From a bacterium (GTDB lineage: Bacteria > UBA8248), in NCBI GenBank assembly GCA_030922375.1, contig JAVEPB010000216.1:1-64000 (forward strand): a stretch of DNA of 64,000 nt, read 5' to 3'. The notes under the pieces were generated by a model that had not been told where the DNA came from, did no database searches, and was given only the letters and a program-made list of their open reading frames with translations. This document shows, one piece after another, positions 63,022 to 64,000 of the stretch. Numbering within the stretch: position 1 is the stretch's first letter; the number at the start of each line of letters is the position of its first letter. A program made the position numbers and the translations under genes.

Positions 63022-64000
63022 CTACTTGTTGTATTCGTTTGTCCAAAGATGCCCTTCACGAAGATCCAGTTTTTCCTTGAGAACGCCGCCGGCATGCATG
63101 GTGTTCACCATGTTGGCGATGGCCGTTTTCCTGAGTTTTCCGTCCCGTGGCAGCGCGGGCAGGAAATCTTTCAGCGTATCCTTGAGCACCACTTTTTTGG
63201 CTTTTTTGAACCAGTTCTTTTTCAAGAGATCGACTGACTCATCCAGATTGTCATGGAGAAAGTTCACGCCCTTCTTCAACGCGCGTATGTAGGCCCGCAC
63301 GGTATTGCCGTTGTCCTTCAACCAGCCTTCCCGGACCGCATACATCGAATAGGCGTAGCTCTTGAATTCGGGCACGTCGCCGGACGTGCTTTTAATGATG
63401 ATTTTTCCGAATCCCCCTCGTACGGCCGTTCCGGGCCGGGGGGGCGAAAGCATGAAACCGTCGATCTGTCCCGTGCGCAGCGCGGCGAGGAGGTTTGTTC
63501 CGCCGCCAATCGGGATGATGGTGGCGTCGCGGTCCGGATCGAGGCCCGCCTTCTTGAGGTAATAGCGTGTGTAGAGGTCGGTTACGGCGCCGCGGCGCGT
63601 GATGCCGATCTTGAGTCCCTTCAATCCCTTGTAGCGGGCCATCAGGGGGATTTTGCGCGAGAGGCCGAGCCTGTCCGCAACGCCCTTGTTCATAACGAAA
63701 TCCATCGTCATGCGGTTACTCACGCCGTAAATCCATTTCATGTTTTTTCCGTTTTTCCGAAGGCCCAGCATGTCTTTCGCATTCAGAAGGGCAATTTCGG
63801 CCTGTTTCGTGCTGAGGAAGATCGCGCTGAACTTTCCGCTCTTGATGCGCTGAACGTCCAGGTCGATTCCCTCGGCCTTGAAAAAGCCTTTCGATTTGGC
63901 GACATAGGCGGCCGAGTTATAGGAAATACGAAAATCCGCGTAAGTCACCTTGGTCGCCGCGTAGGCGGCGGAGCCGAAAGCCAATACCATGATCGCGACA
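63022..64000 (-). CDS. NMT1/SsuA-like ABC transporter substrate-binding protein, partial at 5' end
   Basis: ...VAIMVLAFGSAAYAATKVTYADFRISYNSAAYVAKSKGFFKAEGIDLDVQRIKSGKFSAIFLSTKQAEIALLNAKDMLGLRKNGKNMKWIYGVSNRMTMDFVMNK. Frame stays open to the window edge, so the true start is probably outside. Confidence 0.88.
   Translation of the reverse strand, partial: VAIMVLAFGSAAYAATKVTYADFRISYNSAAYVAKSKGFFKAEGIDLDVQRIKSGKFSAIFLSTKQAEIALLNAKDMLGLRKNGKNMKWIYGVSNRMTMDFVMNKGVADRLGLSRKIPLMARYKGLKGLKIGITRRGAVTDLYTRYYLKKAGLDPDRDATIIPIGGGTNLLAALRTGQIDGFMLSPPRPGTAVRGGFGKIIIKSTSGDVPEFKSYAYSMYAVREGWLKDNGNTVRAYIRALKKGVNFLHDNLDESVDLLKKNWFKKAKKVVLKDTLKDFLPALPRDGKLRKTAIANMVNTMHAGGVLKEKLDLREGHLWTNEYNK

Noticed and set aside
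1-64000. CRISPR arrays, tRNA/rRNA genes, prophage or transposase genes
   Set aside because: No regularly spaced direct repeats, no RNA gene motifs and no integrase/transposase-like ORFs were seen. The repeats found are irregularly dispersed single copies in intergenic DNA.

Overview
The window is a GC-rich bacterial chromosome segment of about 48 supportable protein-coding genes, mostly catabolic or transport functions. They include CoA-transferase, PrpD, FAH, HyuA/HyuB, amidase, creatininase, enolase-superfamily, IlvD/Edd, SucCD-like, MFS and ABC genes. No rRNA, tRNA, CRISPR array, transposase or phage gene was recognised. Most of the listed six-frame ORFs are antisense noise.

Two things stand out:
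(1) A divergent glycine/betaine-reductase-like module on the minus strand (about 7.1-9.7 kb). The GrdB-like gene is interrupted by an in-frame TGA at 7342-7344, exactly where the family has selenocysteine. The frame continues for 81 codons to a true stop at 7099, and a SECIS-like hairpin lies immediately 3' of the TGA. The usual Cys residues of the Sec motif are Ser (UGTSTRSG), and no GrdA/C/D partner is in the window.
(2) A dense set of dispersed intergenic repeats. The core is an inverted repeat, GTGCATGGCGAATT-N-AATTCGCCATGCAC, with one perfect 18-bp-arm copy and at least a dozen degenerate copies. It is often near other repeated modules (CCTGTCCAAAAAnTCATCCGAAT, GATCAATCGACCTCG...GCGGAGCACA, GTTGCCGCATAATTCCGGC).

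Function names come from recognising protein motifs by eye. No database search was possible.
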